This document shows positions 25,401 through 34,495 of a stretch of 64,000 nucleotides of DNA, piece after piece; the first letter of the stretch is position 1; each line of letters opens with the position of its first letter. Source of the stretch: an uncultured bacterium (GTDB lineage: Bacteria; CSSED10-310; CALFER01); the NCBI GenBank assembly GCA_937951895.1, contig CALFER010000025.1:1-64000 (forward strand). Reading direction: 5' to 3'. The notes beneath the pieces were generated by a model. The model saw only the letters and a list, made by a program, of their open reading frames with translations, did no database searches and was not told the origin of the DNA. The translations under genes and the position numbers were made by a program.

Positions 25401-26003
25401 GGATCGAGATGGGATACCATCGGATTCATCGGAGGAGGAGGGGCGTTGAATCTGCAGAGTGACTGGAGTGAAGTGGCCATTCCATTGTCCATCGCAAATA
25501 CCGATGCGATCATCCGATTTGTTTTTGTTTCAGACAACACATTGGAAGCTGAGGGGATCTATATCGACGACATTTCGATCGTCCCCGATCAAATTCCCGT
25601 ATGGGGTTCTGAGCCTCTGCTGGATAGTACGTTTGGCAGAGAATGCGAGCGGAATGGCGTGATGCTCTGGATGCCGTCGTCTTACTTTTATACCGGTCAA
25701 ACGATGTTTCTGAACGCGGCCATCTGCAATATGGAAACTCAGGAACGGAATCTCGATCTATATGTTGCTCTCGAGATTCTCGGCACCTTCTATTTCGCCC
25801 CGGATTGGTCAACAGATATCCAGGCAGAGCATCACTCAATTCCTTCCGGATTGTCCATCGTGAACATAATCCCCTCATTTGAACTGCCGGAAGACAGCGG
25901 ACGGATCACTGGTCCCGTTTTCTGGTCCGCGCTTGTCGATCCGATCGATGGTTCTTTGTTCGGAGAATACGATTCGTGGGAACTCGGATGGGACGCCCGA
26001 TAG
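22458..26003 (+). CDS. Secreted gingipain-like cysteine protease (peptidase C25) with shared C-terminal domain
   Basis: The 1181-residue protein has a signal peptide (about 1-22), a propeptide-like region (to about 185), and the C25 catalytic domain (about 190-560). The latter includes WKTQKGLRARIVTVEDI, ILLGGDG-like YVLLGGDGSVVP, the catalytic His in NHDGHASSE (His 422) and Cys in SIGCLSARF (Cys 457). Ig/CARDB-type beta domains (about 580-830), a jellyroll-like segment (about 900-1040) and a terminal domain with YVALEILGTFYFAPDW follow. ATG 22458 has GGGGGA 8 nt upstream. C25 proteases are exported cysteine proteases cleaving after basic residues in the known gingipains; specificity here is unknown. 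Confidence 0.9.
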   Translation: MKQPIIIVGCILVLVSSVSGGSISSHRLFDPVQYDIMRVDDTHIIRMSGEHYPCKPGFPELPVTNAFIELPDGCRVENLVIDSVTWLPGHQKLNLRPQPFPNVIRFPAEQSQPVKSSVYRSDDAFPETPIRLAGEYRQGGKRVAAIEISPVRYFPLEGSVEFMTELRYRLDLTHRAAGSDPSGDLPVSATGERDDQFPYIIVTSNELLPSFEPLAEWKTQKGLRARIVTVEDIDSMYPSGDEASKIRSFLKEKLDEWAIQYVLLGGDGSVVPIRYAFAMDSQHGNNDLGADWYYSDLDGNWDLNGNHIYGELSDDVDMNPDIAVGRIPAGTPESVQTIVQKILAYEKTPPSDYTNRALFVASVLWPRPYTDSGIHKNDIGNMYFPESFSPISKLYESLDNLSVLTTFNAMNAGGHLLNHDGHASSESWGFSNGFFPRSLLDSLQNSPRNWIVYSIGCLSARFEIDCMASGFLTSPQGGAVAYIGNFSYGWGMPGNPGFGVSEVFDTRFFKLLFESPDPRLGDVFAQSKQYFIPQAQSENVFRWVEYELNLFGDPEMVVWTQEPLPLSVDYPRSINPRTVSVPIWVQSSSGTLDEATVCLYRAGECFEVEQTDETGLAVVTVPNSLSGPITLTVTAPLSLPFQTTILIDGLPDLRVDSVQIADGSTTSSNGNSNGLVERNETIDVNPLIANLGVDAAVNVAAVLNCADSDVTVLGANASYGTISSGSTGIPSIPFNIRIGNASRCNRIIAFTLDLTHDATQQTAHFNLTLTAPDIEVSETIIYDYAPGGNADGILDAGESAWLNIILKNNGLSPAGNLILTAQVDGSRVQFLNDSARYPLILPNRVSGGYDRLLLSVAPNFPSQGAAIHGNLHVEPAGNPEFEIPWVISTGRTRILDDADATRLDWSYPGSDNPWRRSSNRSHSGSYSYCCNRAADRQYDSDMTCTMRSPPFHLSAPSTLRFWRWFEFPLHGADGLNIDFYNGSRWDTIGFIGGGGALNLQSDWSEVAIPLSIANTDAIIRFVFVSDNTLEAEGIYIDDISIVPDQIPVWGSEPLLDSTFGRECERNGVMLWMPSSYFYTGQTMFLNAAICNMETQERNLDLYVALEILGTFYFAPDWSTDIQAEHHSIPSGLSIVNIIPSFELPEDSGRITGPVFWSALVDPIDGSLFGEYDSWELGWDAR

Positions 26004-26046
26004 GTTTGATGCCAGGTGGCCGGGACGATTCCCTGAATGCGATGAA

Positions 26047-28485
26047 TCAGTGGTGTTCGGGAATCGTGAGCGATTCGGAGGGGGGGCCGGTCATTCCAAA
26101 GCGATCGATCGCCCGCAACGTGATCGGATAAACACCGGACGGTGCATTTTTCACCGGTCGTGAGAAAAAAAACAAACCAGAGCCCGGACTCGCTTCCTCA
26201 GTCATCCGGATTCGGGTGTATCGATCGCCGGAATACAGCTCGATCCCGATTACCTCGTCGTTGGCATCCTGTTCTGTTGCCAGAGCGTATATCGACAATG
26301 GACCCGGCGTGCCCGATTGCAAACAGGTCGACCAGAATCCGGATACCTGAACGCGCGGCGGTTTCGATTCGATTCGCATGACCCGTATCTGAGCGGTATC
26401 GTACAGGATGTTTCGATCGGTACGGGAAGGATAAAGGGAAGACGGGAAATCCGATCGCGACCATGCAACGCCGCGATTTGCTGACCGGCACATCGAAGAA
26501 GTTACTTCCCAATGCGCATAGAGGGTATCGACATCAAGCGGGTCAGGAACGACCGATCCTCCGCATTCGCCATTGAACGCTTGCTGTACCCAGGATTCGC
26601 CCCGATCCGTGGAGACAAAAAAACCATGGGTATTCGCAGCAATCAGGTTGTGATTGATCGGGTGCATGCAGAACGATTCGCCGTACGGATTGGAGAGATT
26701 CGGAGTGAAGCCCTGTTCGGTTCCGATCACGCGCCAGGAGAGCCCCGCGTCATCCGAAATCCAGATCTGAACGATTTCATCCGGATATTCTCGATCGACG
26801 ATGATATACCATCGATCGCTGATGTCCGGATCATCGAAAAAATCACGAATTCGAAAACCATCAGGTATCTCGATCCGCTGCCATGTCAGTCCCTGGTCGT
26901 CGCTTTTCTGATACACCGGGAAGTCGCCACTCCCCTGAACAAATATACGATCGGAGCGATTTTGCGACGGGATGATGCGCATCACTTTCCAATCCTCTTC
27001 CAGCGGGATTTCCGACCAGGTGGTTCCCATGTCCGTGCTTTTACGGAGCTTTTGATGTGGTTGGTTTTCGGTATCGAATTGAGAAAACTTGGAGTAGATG
27101 GTCGATGGGCTGAGCAGACTCTGATACAGGTCAAGATCAAAACCCGCCTCATATCCTGCGATCAGAACGTCCCAGTGAGAGCCTCCGTCGACCGTGCGAA
27201 ATGTACCGATACTCTCTTGTGAAACGAGCATGTTCTGCTCGTTGATCGGGTCAAACCAGACGCTGTTGCGCTGGGAAACGCCGTCGACGAAGTACATCGC
27301 ACCCCAGTTTTCCCCCGAATCCGTGGATCGCAGCAGACCCGAGACATTGCAATACAGGTCTGTGCCCCCGTTCGGGATACTGAACACCGAACGGATCTTG
27401 TCGTTGAGCTGAGGCTCAAAGTACTTTCTTTTGACCGCCCAGGACAGACCGTTGTCGGTACTTTTATAAATTCCCATCGCAGCACTCGAGTGGGTGTTTT
27501 GATCATCCGAGACGACGAACATGACCTCCGGATTGTCCGGAAGAAAAAAGAAACCGACAGCATTGCAATCCTCCGGACCCCAATTCGACCAGGTCGCGCC
27601 ACGATCGGTCGTTCGCTTCAGAGAGTAATGCAGGTCGGACCAGTATTCATCATGGATCGCAACAAATGTGTCGGGATCGGCCGGATGAAATGCAATACCT
27701 CGAATAGCTGTCTCACGCTGCCAGTCAGGATCGGAACCGAGGGGCAGCCAGTTTTCTCCCGAGTTGGTGCTCATGAGCATCCTTTTCCCGAAATAACTGC
27801 TGCACAATGCGATAACATGTGCGGGCTGAATCGGATTGAAACAGAATCGAGTGATTCCGCTCAGCATGCCGGTGCTGTCGAAATAGGCTTTTTGAGTCCA
27901 GGTCGCGCCGCCATCTGTGCTTTTCATGATCAGTTCGATGATTCTTGTCTGGATCGTTTCGCCGACCGAAGCAGGATATTGACGTGTCGTGGATGCCAAC
28001 AGCCAGTCCTGCGTCGGATGTGCCTGAACCGCCGTTGCCACACAGTTCGTCATCTCCCCGGTTTTGGTCCAGCTCCCCCCGAGATCCGTGCTTCTGAAAA
28101 TCAGAGAACGATTCTCCGATGCACTGCGAATGCAATACAGGATGCGTTGCGTAGAGTTTGGAAAGACGACGGACAATGAGATATCGTCGGGATCAAAGAC
28201 ATAACCCCAGTCGGGGTCACTACTGGTTAACGGTACCCAGGTTGTTCCAAAATCCGTGCTGAGAATCGGGAACATGTGCGAAGAATTGAAAGTGTAGGTC
28301 ATTCCGGTTGCGAATAGTCTTCCCGGCAGATGCGGATCACAGGTGATGTCCCAAACCTCGTAGCCCCGGCTCATCAGATCCATCCATTCATTGGGGGGAA
28401 GCGATTGTGTTCCGGATCCGAGACTTGTGAAAGGGGTGATCGGTAAACACCACAATAAAAACAACCCCATGATAACCGAGCGCAT
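26047..28485 (-). CDS. Secreted BNR/sortilin-type beta-propeller protein
   Basis: The 812-residue protein has a signal peptide (about 1-24) and a long array of BNR/Asp-box motifs (S-x-D-x-G-x-x-W): STDFGTTWVP, STDLGGSWTK, STDGGATWTQ, TTDRGATWSN, STDNGLSWAV and others to about residue 690. This is the VPS10/sortilin-like or sialidase-like ten-bladed propeller. No sialidase Arg triad could be confirmed. The C-terminal part (about 700-812) is an Ig-like domain ending ITLRAIDRFGMTGPPSESL, not the shared terminal domain of its neighbours. GGAGG supports ATG 28485. Function unknown; exported. Confidence 0.87.
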   Translation of the reverse strand: MRSVIMGLFLLWCLPITPFTSLGSGTQSLPPNEWMDLMSRGYEVWDITCDPHLPGRLFATGMTYTFNSSHMFPILSTDFGTTWVPLTSSDPDWGYVFDPDDISLSVVFPNSTQRILYCIRSASENRSLIFRSTDLGGSWTKTGEMTNCVATAVQAHPTQDWLLASTTRQYPASVGETIQTRIIELIMKSTDGGATWTQKAYFDSTGMLSGITRFCFNPIQPAHVIALCSSYFGKRMLMSTNSGENWLPLGSDPDWQRETAIRGIAFHPADPDTFVAIHDEYWSDLHYSLKRTTDRGATWSNWGPEDCNAVGFFFLPDNPEVMFVVSDDQNTHSSAAMGIYKSTDNGLSWAVKRKYFEPQLNDKIRSVFSIPNGGTDLYCNVSGLLRSTDSGENWGAMYFVDGVSQRNSVWFDPINEQNMLVSQESIGTFRTVDGGSHWDVLIAGYEAGFDLDLYQSLLSPSTIYSKFSQFDTENQPHQKLRKSTDMGTTWSEIPLEEDWKVMRIIPSQNRSDRIFVQGSGDFPVYQKSDDQGLTWQRIEIPDGFRIRDFFDDPDISDRWYIIVDREYPDEIVQIWISDDAGLSWRVIGTEQGFTPNLSNPYGESFCMHPINHNLIAANTHGFFVSTDRGESWVQQAFNGECGGSVVPDPLDVDTLYAHWEVTSSMCRSANRGVAWSRSDFPSSLYPSRTDRNILYDTAQIRVMRIESKPPRVQVSGFWSTCLQSGTPGPLSIYALATEQDANDEVIGIELYSGDRYTRIRMTEEASPGSGLFFFSRPVKNAPSGVYPITLRAIDRFGMTGPPSESLTIPEHH

Positions 28486-28543
28486 CCTGGCACCTCCGGA
28501 TGAAGACAGTTCTGATTCGTTCTTCCGATTAATTCCAGAAGTG

Positions 28544-28572
28544 ACAGTATCTTTTACATGTGAGGAAAACAA
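28544..28572 (-). promoter_or_regulatory. Candidate promoter of the BNR propeller gene
   Basis: Minus-strand TTGTTT (28572-28567), 17 nt, TACTGT (28549-28544), about 58 nt before ATG 28485. The opposite gene has TATAAA at 28694-28699 next to an inverted repeat TTGAT-N7-ATCAA (28676-28692) that may be an operator. Confidence 0.4.
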
Positions 28573-28774
28573 GACTCCAGGGCAGGAGACATGACGTTCA
28601 TCCCCATGCAATTTCATTCTGCTGACGTGCAAATACGATGTCGCTTCATCATTCTTCATTACCGCGAAACCAAAGTTGATAAATTTCATCAAATATAAAG
28701 CGTGCGTCGGTTTGATTCGATGTCGCATGATCCGGTCACTCATGAACCGACAATCAACAACGAGGAGTTGAACA

Positions 28775-31348
28775 ATGAAATCCGAGGCGCATCTCAACCG
28801 TTTCCCTGGCGTGATACTCGCTTTGAATATCGCAATCCTGGCACTCTCTGGAACCGCCCATTCCGCGATCACTACCGATCCAGCCGCTCAGCGCACTGAA
28901 TCCTGGCGCTACTACCGTCCGGGCAATACCGGCATTCAAGGGGATTCCTGCGGTGCGATCTGGATCGGTCCGGACAACGATCCGTGGATCGGAGGGTGCG
29001 ATCCGGGTTCTGAGGAGGGCGGGTTTTCGAAGTTTGTTGCTGCGGAGGATCGCTGGATCAATGTTTCCAACATCGATTACCCGGTCATCGGCCATCCGGA
29101 TCTGACCGGCACGACGCGGGTCACCGATATCGTCGCCGACGATCAGGGACTTATGTGGCTTTCAACCTGGCGGGGACTCCTGACGTACGATCCCGCGATC
29201 GGTCCGGCATCACTTGTCAACTATGCGACTGAATTGCCTTTGCTGCAGGATGGCTTTATCCGCGATCTGGATTTCGCGCCGGATGGGACGTTGTGGTGCG
29301 CGTTGCTCGGTTACGGCGGACATGTCGGTGGTCTTCTGCGGTACACTCCGGGATCCGGTGGATGGCATTACTGGACCGGCGGTGTGGACCCGCAGGGAGG
29401 AAACGACTGGCCGTTGAACATCTGGAGTGTCCGGGCTGTCTCGGTTCAACCCAAATCGACCGGCGGATATCTGGTGTGGTGTGACAGCGAAAACGGGACA
29501 ACTGTAGCCGTATACGATTCGGACACGCAAGTGTTCACGAGTTACGAGTTCGAGTATGTGATCGGCAGCATTGCCGAGATGCCCGGGAAAGACTGTTCGG
29601 ATGATTCGGGGAATACTTGGATGCGTCGCTTTGCCGGTTTTGCCGGAAGCGATCCGACCTTCACTCTGGATTATCGCACACCGGACGGAACATGGGTGAC
29701 TCAAGATGAGCCTCCGTTGCCGGATGTTTCTCCGCAGATCTGGGCATTCCGTGCATTCGGTGATCGGCAGGCGCTGCTGGTCGATGGGGATAATGTCACC
29801 TGGCGTTTCAACGGATCCTCCTGGCAGAGTCTCGGGCAGTGGCAGCCCGACGCATACACCTACGACATCACCATCGACACGATCGGGAACGTGTGGGTCT
29901 GCGGCGTGGGGGGCGCCGCGAAACGGGACGCCGTGACGGGGCAATGGCAGCGGTATCGAGTCACGAACACGAGCCAGTATGATCTGTTCAACAACGATCT
30001 GGACGTCGATCCCCTCACCGGCGATGTCATCGCATGCGCGAATGCCGGACCCGGTTACGGTGGATTGACTCGATTTGACGGAACACGCTGGATCGGCATC
30101 AACGCGCATCAATACGGTCTCGGGATCGGCTGGCCGTTTCCGACCGATAACAGCGAGGCTGTGGTGTTTCGCCCTTCGCAGGGGACCTTCGCGGTGAATC
30201 CGATGTACGACGCCATTCATGAATGGCGTGGTTCCGAGTGGCTCGATCATGGCGGAATGACGGTTAGCGAGGGGCTTGTTGAGGATTCTCTGGGACAACT
30301 CTGGTCTTTGGGAGAATACAATGGCCTGGCGTATTTCGATGACACAGGCTGGCATGCGGTCGAAAACTCAGGGGCTGGCGGGATGAACATCCAGCGGGAC
30401 CCTGAGCGCATCGGGACGGTCTGGGTGAGCACAGTCGCGCAGGTGATCCGCACGGATGGAAATTACCGGTTTTCGCGCGATTACACGGATTTTCCGGAAC
30501 TCGACACGCAGAGCGATCTGTTCACGACTGTCGCAGCCGCTCCGGGGGGAACGGCCTGGCTCGGGTCGACTCAGGGCTTGTTTCACATCGACTCGGCGGA
30601 TGGTTCGTACACCTATCATACCTCGCTGGGAGGCGTGTCCTGCATGAATGCAAGCCCCCTCATCGTGTCTCCGGACGGGCGCATATGGTTCAACCTTTTT
30701 GATCCCCAGGGAACCGGGCTGCACGGGCTGGCCTGGTGGAACGGCGTCGAATCGGGGTTCTATCCGGCACCTCGGGATGGCGGACCACAGTGGGGCGGAC
30801 TTCCGCACGCTCAGATTTATGCAATGAAAGTGCGGGAGCTGTCCAACGGGTATGAACTGTGGATGAGTTGCGCCAGCCGGGGAATCGCTGTTCTCAGCAT
30901 CACGGACGAACCTGCTTCTCCGACTCCAACCCCGACCCAGGCGATTTCGGCCACACCGACGCCCCGGACTCCGACGGCGACTCCGACACCCATCCCGCCG
31001 ATAGGAATGGATCTGATCCTGGACGATCCTGATCTCGTTCCGGGAGATCGGCTGCATCTGCGCATGATGCTGCACAACCCCGGCGCGGTTCAGGTGGGCA
31101 TGGATGCCTATGTCCTGCTCGAGGTTTACGGTCAGTTCTGGTTCTGGCCGGGTTGGACGCTCAGTCTGGACTTTTCAAACATTCCGTGCCCCGCGATGGC
31201 GTCCCATGAAAGCGACGTGCTGGATTTCATCTGGCCCCAGGGTGTCGGTGCGGCATTCGGGCTGAAGTTCTGGGGTGCGGCTTTCGTTCCGGAGACCTAT
31301 GACCTGATCGGCGAGGTCCGGATGATCACCTGGGGATATGGCACATGA
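28775..31348 (+). CDS. Secreted two-component-type propeller protein with shared C-terminal domain
   Basis: The 857-residue protein has a signal peptide (about 1-30, cleavage near AHSA), then propeller blades typical of Reg_prop/ligand-binding propellers: GAIWIGPDNDPWIG, GLMWLSTWRGLLTYD, DGTLWCALLG, NVWVCGVGG, GTAWLGSTQGLFHID. A Thr/Pro linker (about 705-735) leads to a terminal domain with YVLLEVYGQFWFWPGW, closest to that of the FG-GAP protein at 320-2314. No kinase or output domain follows, so it is an extracellular version. GAGGAG upstream supports the ATG. It overlaps the degenerate chitinase end by 23 nt. Confidence 0.87.
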   Translation: MKSEAHLNRFPGVILALNIAILALSGTAHSAITTDPAAQRTESWRYYRPGNTGIQGDSCGAIWIGPDNDPWIGGCDPGSEEGGFSKFVAAEDRWINVSNIDYPVIGHPDLTGTTRVTDIVADDQGLMWLSTWRGLLTYDPAIGPASLVNYATELPLLQDGFIRDLDFAPDGTLWCALLGYGGHVGGLLRYTPGSGGWHYWTGGVDPQGGNDWPLNIWSVRAVSVQPKSTGGYLVWCDSENGTTVAVYDSDTQVFTSYEFEYVIGSIAEMPGKDCSDDSGNTWMRRFAGFAGSDPTFTLDYRTPDGTWVTQDEPPLPDVSPQIWAFRAFGDRQALLVDGDNVTWRFNGSSWQSLGQWQPDAYTYDITIDTIGNVWVCGVGGAAKRDAVTGQWQRYRVTNTSQYDLFNNDLDVDPLTGDVIACANAGPGYGGLTRFDGTRWIGINAHQYGLGIGWPFPTDNSEAVVFRPSQGTFAVNPMYDAIHEWRGSEWLDHGGMTVSEGLVEDSLGQLWSLGEYNGLAYFDDTGWHAVENSGAGGMNIQRDPERIGTVWVSTVAQVIRTDGNYRFSRDYTDFPELDTQSDLFTTVAAAPGGTAWLGSTQGLFHIDSADGSYTYHTSLGGVSCMNASPLIVSPDGRIWFNLFDPQGTGLHGLAWWNGVESGFYPAPRDGGPQWGGLPHAQIYAMKVRELSNGYELWMSCASRGIAVLSITDEPASPTPTPTQAISATPTPRTPTATPTPIPPIGMDLILDDPDLVPGDRLHLRMMLHNPGAVQVGMDAYVLLEVYGQFWFWPGWTLSLDFSNIPCPAMASHESDVLDFIWPQGVGAAFGLKFWGAAFVPETYDLIGEVRMITWGYGT

Positions 31349-32150
31349 ACAGGATCATCGACCCGCCTCCCTCACATTCGCGATCCCGCGCGATCGACCA
31401 CATCGACAGAAGGTCGATATCCCTGAACTGAGCGAACGCCAGCAACTGCTCCGCATCCTGTTGAAGGAAAATCTCTTCCGGCACATCGTTCCGTCCGATC
31501 ATCGGCGTGATCCCGATCATGCCCCAGATCTCGTCGTCCGGTTTCTCCGGGAATAACACCTCCAACTGCCCGAACAGATTGCCGGCCGCCTCGATCGCAT
31601 ACTCACCCATCATCCCCTCCGGATCCGGAGCGGCTGCCGACCCATAATCCATCGCCATGATGCTGACCGTATCGATCCTGACTTCATTGGAAAGCGCATT
31701 CTGAAGCACGGACAGACCGTCCGCGAGGTCATCGACAGACGTGCAGGCCATCGCCAGTTCGATCCCGGAAGCACCTCCGAAGGACAGGATGACGTCGCCG
31801 CCCGATCCCCGGAGGGCATTGATCTCCTCATGATAGAAGTCGTCCGTGACCGGAATGACCCCTCCCCAGGCCGGCGTGCAGCCTCCGCCGGAGGTGATGA
31901 ACGCGAGAGTGAAGTATGGCTGTCCGGTTGCTTCCCGGTTCATCCCCCTGCGTCCACCAACGGGCGCGCCATTGGTGATCGACGTGCGTGACCTCATCGT
32001 CCGCCCAGAACACGGTCAGGGGATCCCAGAGAGGCGCGACGCACGGATCGGGAGTGGAGGTTGGTGTCGATCCCCATGCTTGTCCGCACAAAAAAAAGAC
32101 AGTCCGATAATCAGAGTTGTGATGACGCTCCACCAAGACAATTCCTCAGT
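31326..32150 (-). pseudogene. Degenerate secreted chitinase (CBM5/12 plus GH18 fragment)
   Basis: Three pieces in different frames make up one eroded gene. A signal-peptide-like segment (SVITTLIIGLSFFCAD) reads up to an 8-T run on the coding strand (32090-32097). A second frame gives a chitin-binding module (TVFWADDEVTHVDHQWRARWWTQGDEPG region, about 31960-32060). A third frame gives GH18 pieces (PYFTLAFITSGGGC..WGGVIP, VILSFGGASG, VSIMAMDYGS, MIGITPMIGRND). The segment that should carry the catalytic DxxDxDxE lies between SFGGASG and MAMDYGS and is missing. At least two frameshifts and an internal deletion mean it cannot encode an active enzyme. The 3' end overlaps the neighbouring propeller gene. 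Confidence 0.75.
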
Positions 32151-33037
32151 TCTCGCGCCAGCGTTTCTGCCGCCGGCGGATGGAATCGAAGAAAAAGCTC
32201 CGGTTCGATCAGTTCGAGTTCCATCAGGGTCAATTGTCCGGTATTGTCACGCATCACATCCACTCGGGCGTATACAGGCTGTGACGGGCAAGCGGCGATC
32301 GCCTGTTCCGCGAAGGTTTTTTCTTCAGACGTCGCCGCATGGGGATGGACCGTGCCTCCATGGTCGTCCTGAACGCGGAAGTCACCCGGTTTCGCGACTT
32401 TTCGGACCGCATGAGTGAACCTGCCGCCGATCACGATCACCGAGAGTTCACCCTCGGTCAGAATGCTGGACTGGAATTCCTGAACAAGCATGGCTTCCAT
32501 CCCGAGAATTCGATTCAGCATGGCACTGGTGCGAGATGCGTCAGCGGCGGGAATCCTGAACGTGTTTCGAGCCCCTCCCGAAACGGTCGGTTTCACGATC
32601 ACTTCAGCCCAGTTGTTTCGAGCCATGACTTCCGCCAGATCGATGCGTGATCCTCTGGAGTAACATTCCGAGGAAGGAATCCGGATTCCTGCTGTCTGAA
32701 GTTCGAACAGGTAGCGTTTGTCCAGATTCCATCGAATGATCTCGGGAGCATTGACCAGTTTCGTCGCCTTGGATGCGCGATCGATCCAATCCGAAAATTC
32801 TGTGAAGCGGGTCGAGTAATCCCAGGTTGTCCGGAACATGGCGATTGCCGCCCCGGTCCAATCGAATCGGGGATCCGACCAGGCAACGCGACGGCATGCC
32901 ATTCCTTCGCGTCCAGTCGCCTGTTCGAGGAGTCGATCCTCTTCCAGAATCTGCTGGAGGTACCAGTCGTTCGTCCGATTCACACAGAAGCGATCTTCGG
33001 TCAGCAGTGCGACGAGGGGAGGATGGGATCGGGTCAT
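32111..33037 (-). CDS. ATP-grasp domain protein (RimK/glutathione-synthetase-like)
   Basis: The 308-residue protein has an N-terminal pre-ATP-grasp domain (LVALLTEDRF...), a central ATP-grasp fold with NLDKRYLFELQ, EVIVKPTVSGGARNTFRI, MLVQEFQ and a C-terminal metal site with YARVDVMRD and LMELELIEPELFLRFHPPA. The set matches uncharacterised cytoplasmic ATP-grasp ligases that form an amide bond from a carboxyl-phosphate. The substrates are unknown. ATG 33037 was chosen because homology-like sequence begins there; the ribosome site is weak. Its 3' end overlaps the chitinase remnant. Confidence 0.82.
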   Translation of the reverse strand: MTRSHPPLVALLTEDRFCVNRTNDWYLQQILEEDRLLEQATGREGMACRRVAWSDPRFDWTGAAIAMFRTTWDYSTRFTEFSDWIDRASKATKLVNAPEIIRWNLDKRYLFELQTAGIRIPSSECYSRGSRIDLAEVMARNNWAEVIVKPTVSGGARNTFRIPAADASRTSAMLNRILGMEAMLVQEFQSSILTEGELSVIVIGGRFTHAVRKVAKPGDFRVQDDHGGTVHPHAATSEEKTFAEQAIAACPSQPVYARVDVMRDNTGQLTLMELELIEPELFLRFHPPAAETLARELRNCLGGASSQL

Positions 33038-33158
33038 GGTCGGATCGGCTTTTCCGGGGTCGCGGTCAACGTGATGTTCATCTGCACATATGCCTTGAAC
33101 TGCGTTACAATGATGACTCGGTTCGGCTGAACCGAGAATCGACGGGGAGACTGTAACG

Positions 33159-33896
33159 ATGAACATTGTTGTTTACAACAGCAGTCCGAGGAAAGAGCGC
33201 GGGAACACCCATGTAATCGTGTCCGAGTTTCTGGCGGGTGCGGCAGAGAAAGGTGCGACGACGCGCGTGCATTTCCTGTGGGGCAGAAGGATTGAACCCT
33301 GTACGGCGTGTTACTCGTGCTGGACCCGTACGCCCGGAGAGTGTGTGCATCACGATGACATGCCCGAATTGCTCACGGATTTCACCTCAGCCGATCTGGT
33401 CGTGTTTGCCACTCCTTTGTATGTGGACAACATCAGCGGAGTGATGAAGCTGTTCATGGATCGGTTGATCTCGTTCGGTGATCCGCACATGGTGCAGGAT
33501 CAGAGCGGCGAAGCCCGGCATGTGAAAACACACATCAGACCCACCGCCTTCGGGATCATCTCGAACTGCGGATTTCCCGAGCAATCGCAATTCGCGGTGC
33601 TCCGCACGATGATCCGCAGGATGGCGAGAAACTTCCACTGTGAGTTGGTCGCAGAAATTTATCGAGCCGCCGGAGGGTTGCTCACGAGCGATCTGCCGCC
33701 GCTCCGGAAGGCGGTGTCCGAGTATCGCGAACGGGTGCGACAGGCCGGGAGGGAAACGGTTGCGCTGGGTCGTATTCAACCCGACACGCAACAGGCTCTC
33801 GAAGCGCCCATCTCACCGATTGTCGCGGATACATCCGAGTATATTCGACGAGTCAATGCGCTCTGGGATGCAAAGCTGGGGAAACCTCGAGAATAA
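33159..33896 (+). CDS. Flavodoxin-fold NAD(P)H reductase / iron-sulfur flavoprotein-like
   Basis: The 245-residue protein has an FMN phosphate loop NSSPRKERGNTH (8-19), a PCTACYSCW...GEC cysteine cluster near 48-61 typical of iron-sulfur flavoproteins, and ATPLYVDNISGVMKLFMDR (FMN ring contact). The C-terminal part (about 160-245) is longer than the core family. It probably reduces a quinone, nitro compound or other acceptor in the cytoplasm. A second, shorter paralogue follows 27 nt downstream. The electron acceptor is unknown. Confidence 0.85.
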   Translation: MNIVVYNSSPRKERGNTHVIVSEFLAGAAEKGATTRVHFLWGRRIEPCTACYSCWTRTPGECVHHDDMPELLTDFTSADLVVFATPLYVDNISGVMKLFMDRLISFGDPHMVQDQSGEARHVKTHIRPTAFGIISNCGFPEQSQFAVLRTMIRRMARNFHCELVAEIYRAAGGLLTSDLPPLRKAVSEYRERVRQAGRETVALGRIQPDTQQALEAPISPIVADTSEYIRRVNALWDAKLGKPRE

Positions 33897-33923
33897 TCAT
33901 CGATAGGCAGGAGGAGACGTCGC

Positions 33924-34478
33924 ATGAAAGTACTGGCGGTCATTGGAAGTCCGAGAAAGCAGGGCGACAATGCGCAGATCGTTCGGGCACTGGTCGAATC
34001 GGCGGAACACAAGGGGCATCAGATTCGTACGGTGTTTGTGTATGACATGAATTTCAAGGGATGTACAGCCTGCGATGCCTGCAAGGACGGTCACGTCGAA
34101 TTCTGTGCTCAGGACGATGACTTCACCCGGCTTGTTCCGGAGATCGTCGGAGCGGATTGTATCCTTCTGGCGTCTCCGATTTACATGGGACAGATCACTG
34201 GCGAAATGAAGACATTCATCGACCGCTGGTGCTGTTTTTTCGATGATGAGTTTGAAGTTCATCACGTAATGGGCAAGAAAATCGTGCTCGTCACGACGTC
34301 CGCCGCTCCTTCCGCCCAGTTCGCGGGTGTCTCGCGATATCTGAAGGACATGTTCGTCGGCTTCTTCAAGATGGTCCCGTCGGGGCAGATTCACGCAGGC
34401 GGCCTGTACGGTCCGGATCATGCAGCATCGCTTGCCGATGCCATCGAGACTGCCCGGGCTATCGGCGCATCACTGTGA
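33924..34478 (+). CDS. Flavodoxin-fold NAD(P)H-dependent reductase
   Basis: The 184-residue protein has the FMN loop GSPRKQGDNAQ (8-18), a GCTACDACK...FCAQDDD cluster, and ASPIYMGQITGEMKTFIDR. It is a compact relative of the preceding gene; the pair likely arose by duplication and may share a redox partner. AGGAGGAG upstream supports the ATG. Function beyond flavin-dependent reduction cannot be assigned. Confidence 0.87.
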   Translation: MKVLAVIGSPRKQGDNAQIVRALVESAEHKGHQIRTVFVYDMNFKGCTACDACKDGHVEFCAQDDDFTRLVPEIVGADCILLASPIYMGQITGEMKTFIDRWCCFFDDEFEVHHVMGKKIVLVTTSAAPSAQFAGVSRYLKDMFVGFFKMVPSGQIHAGGLYGPDHAASLADAIETARAIGASL

Positions 34479-34495
34479 CACCTCACACGAACGGT

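Noticed and set aside
30368..31075. Minus-strand frame inside the propeller gene
   Set aside because: Antisense to signal-peptide-bearing propeller protein; no domain or start signal.
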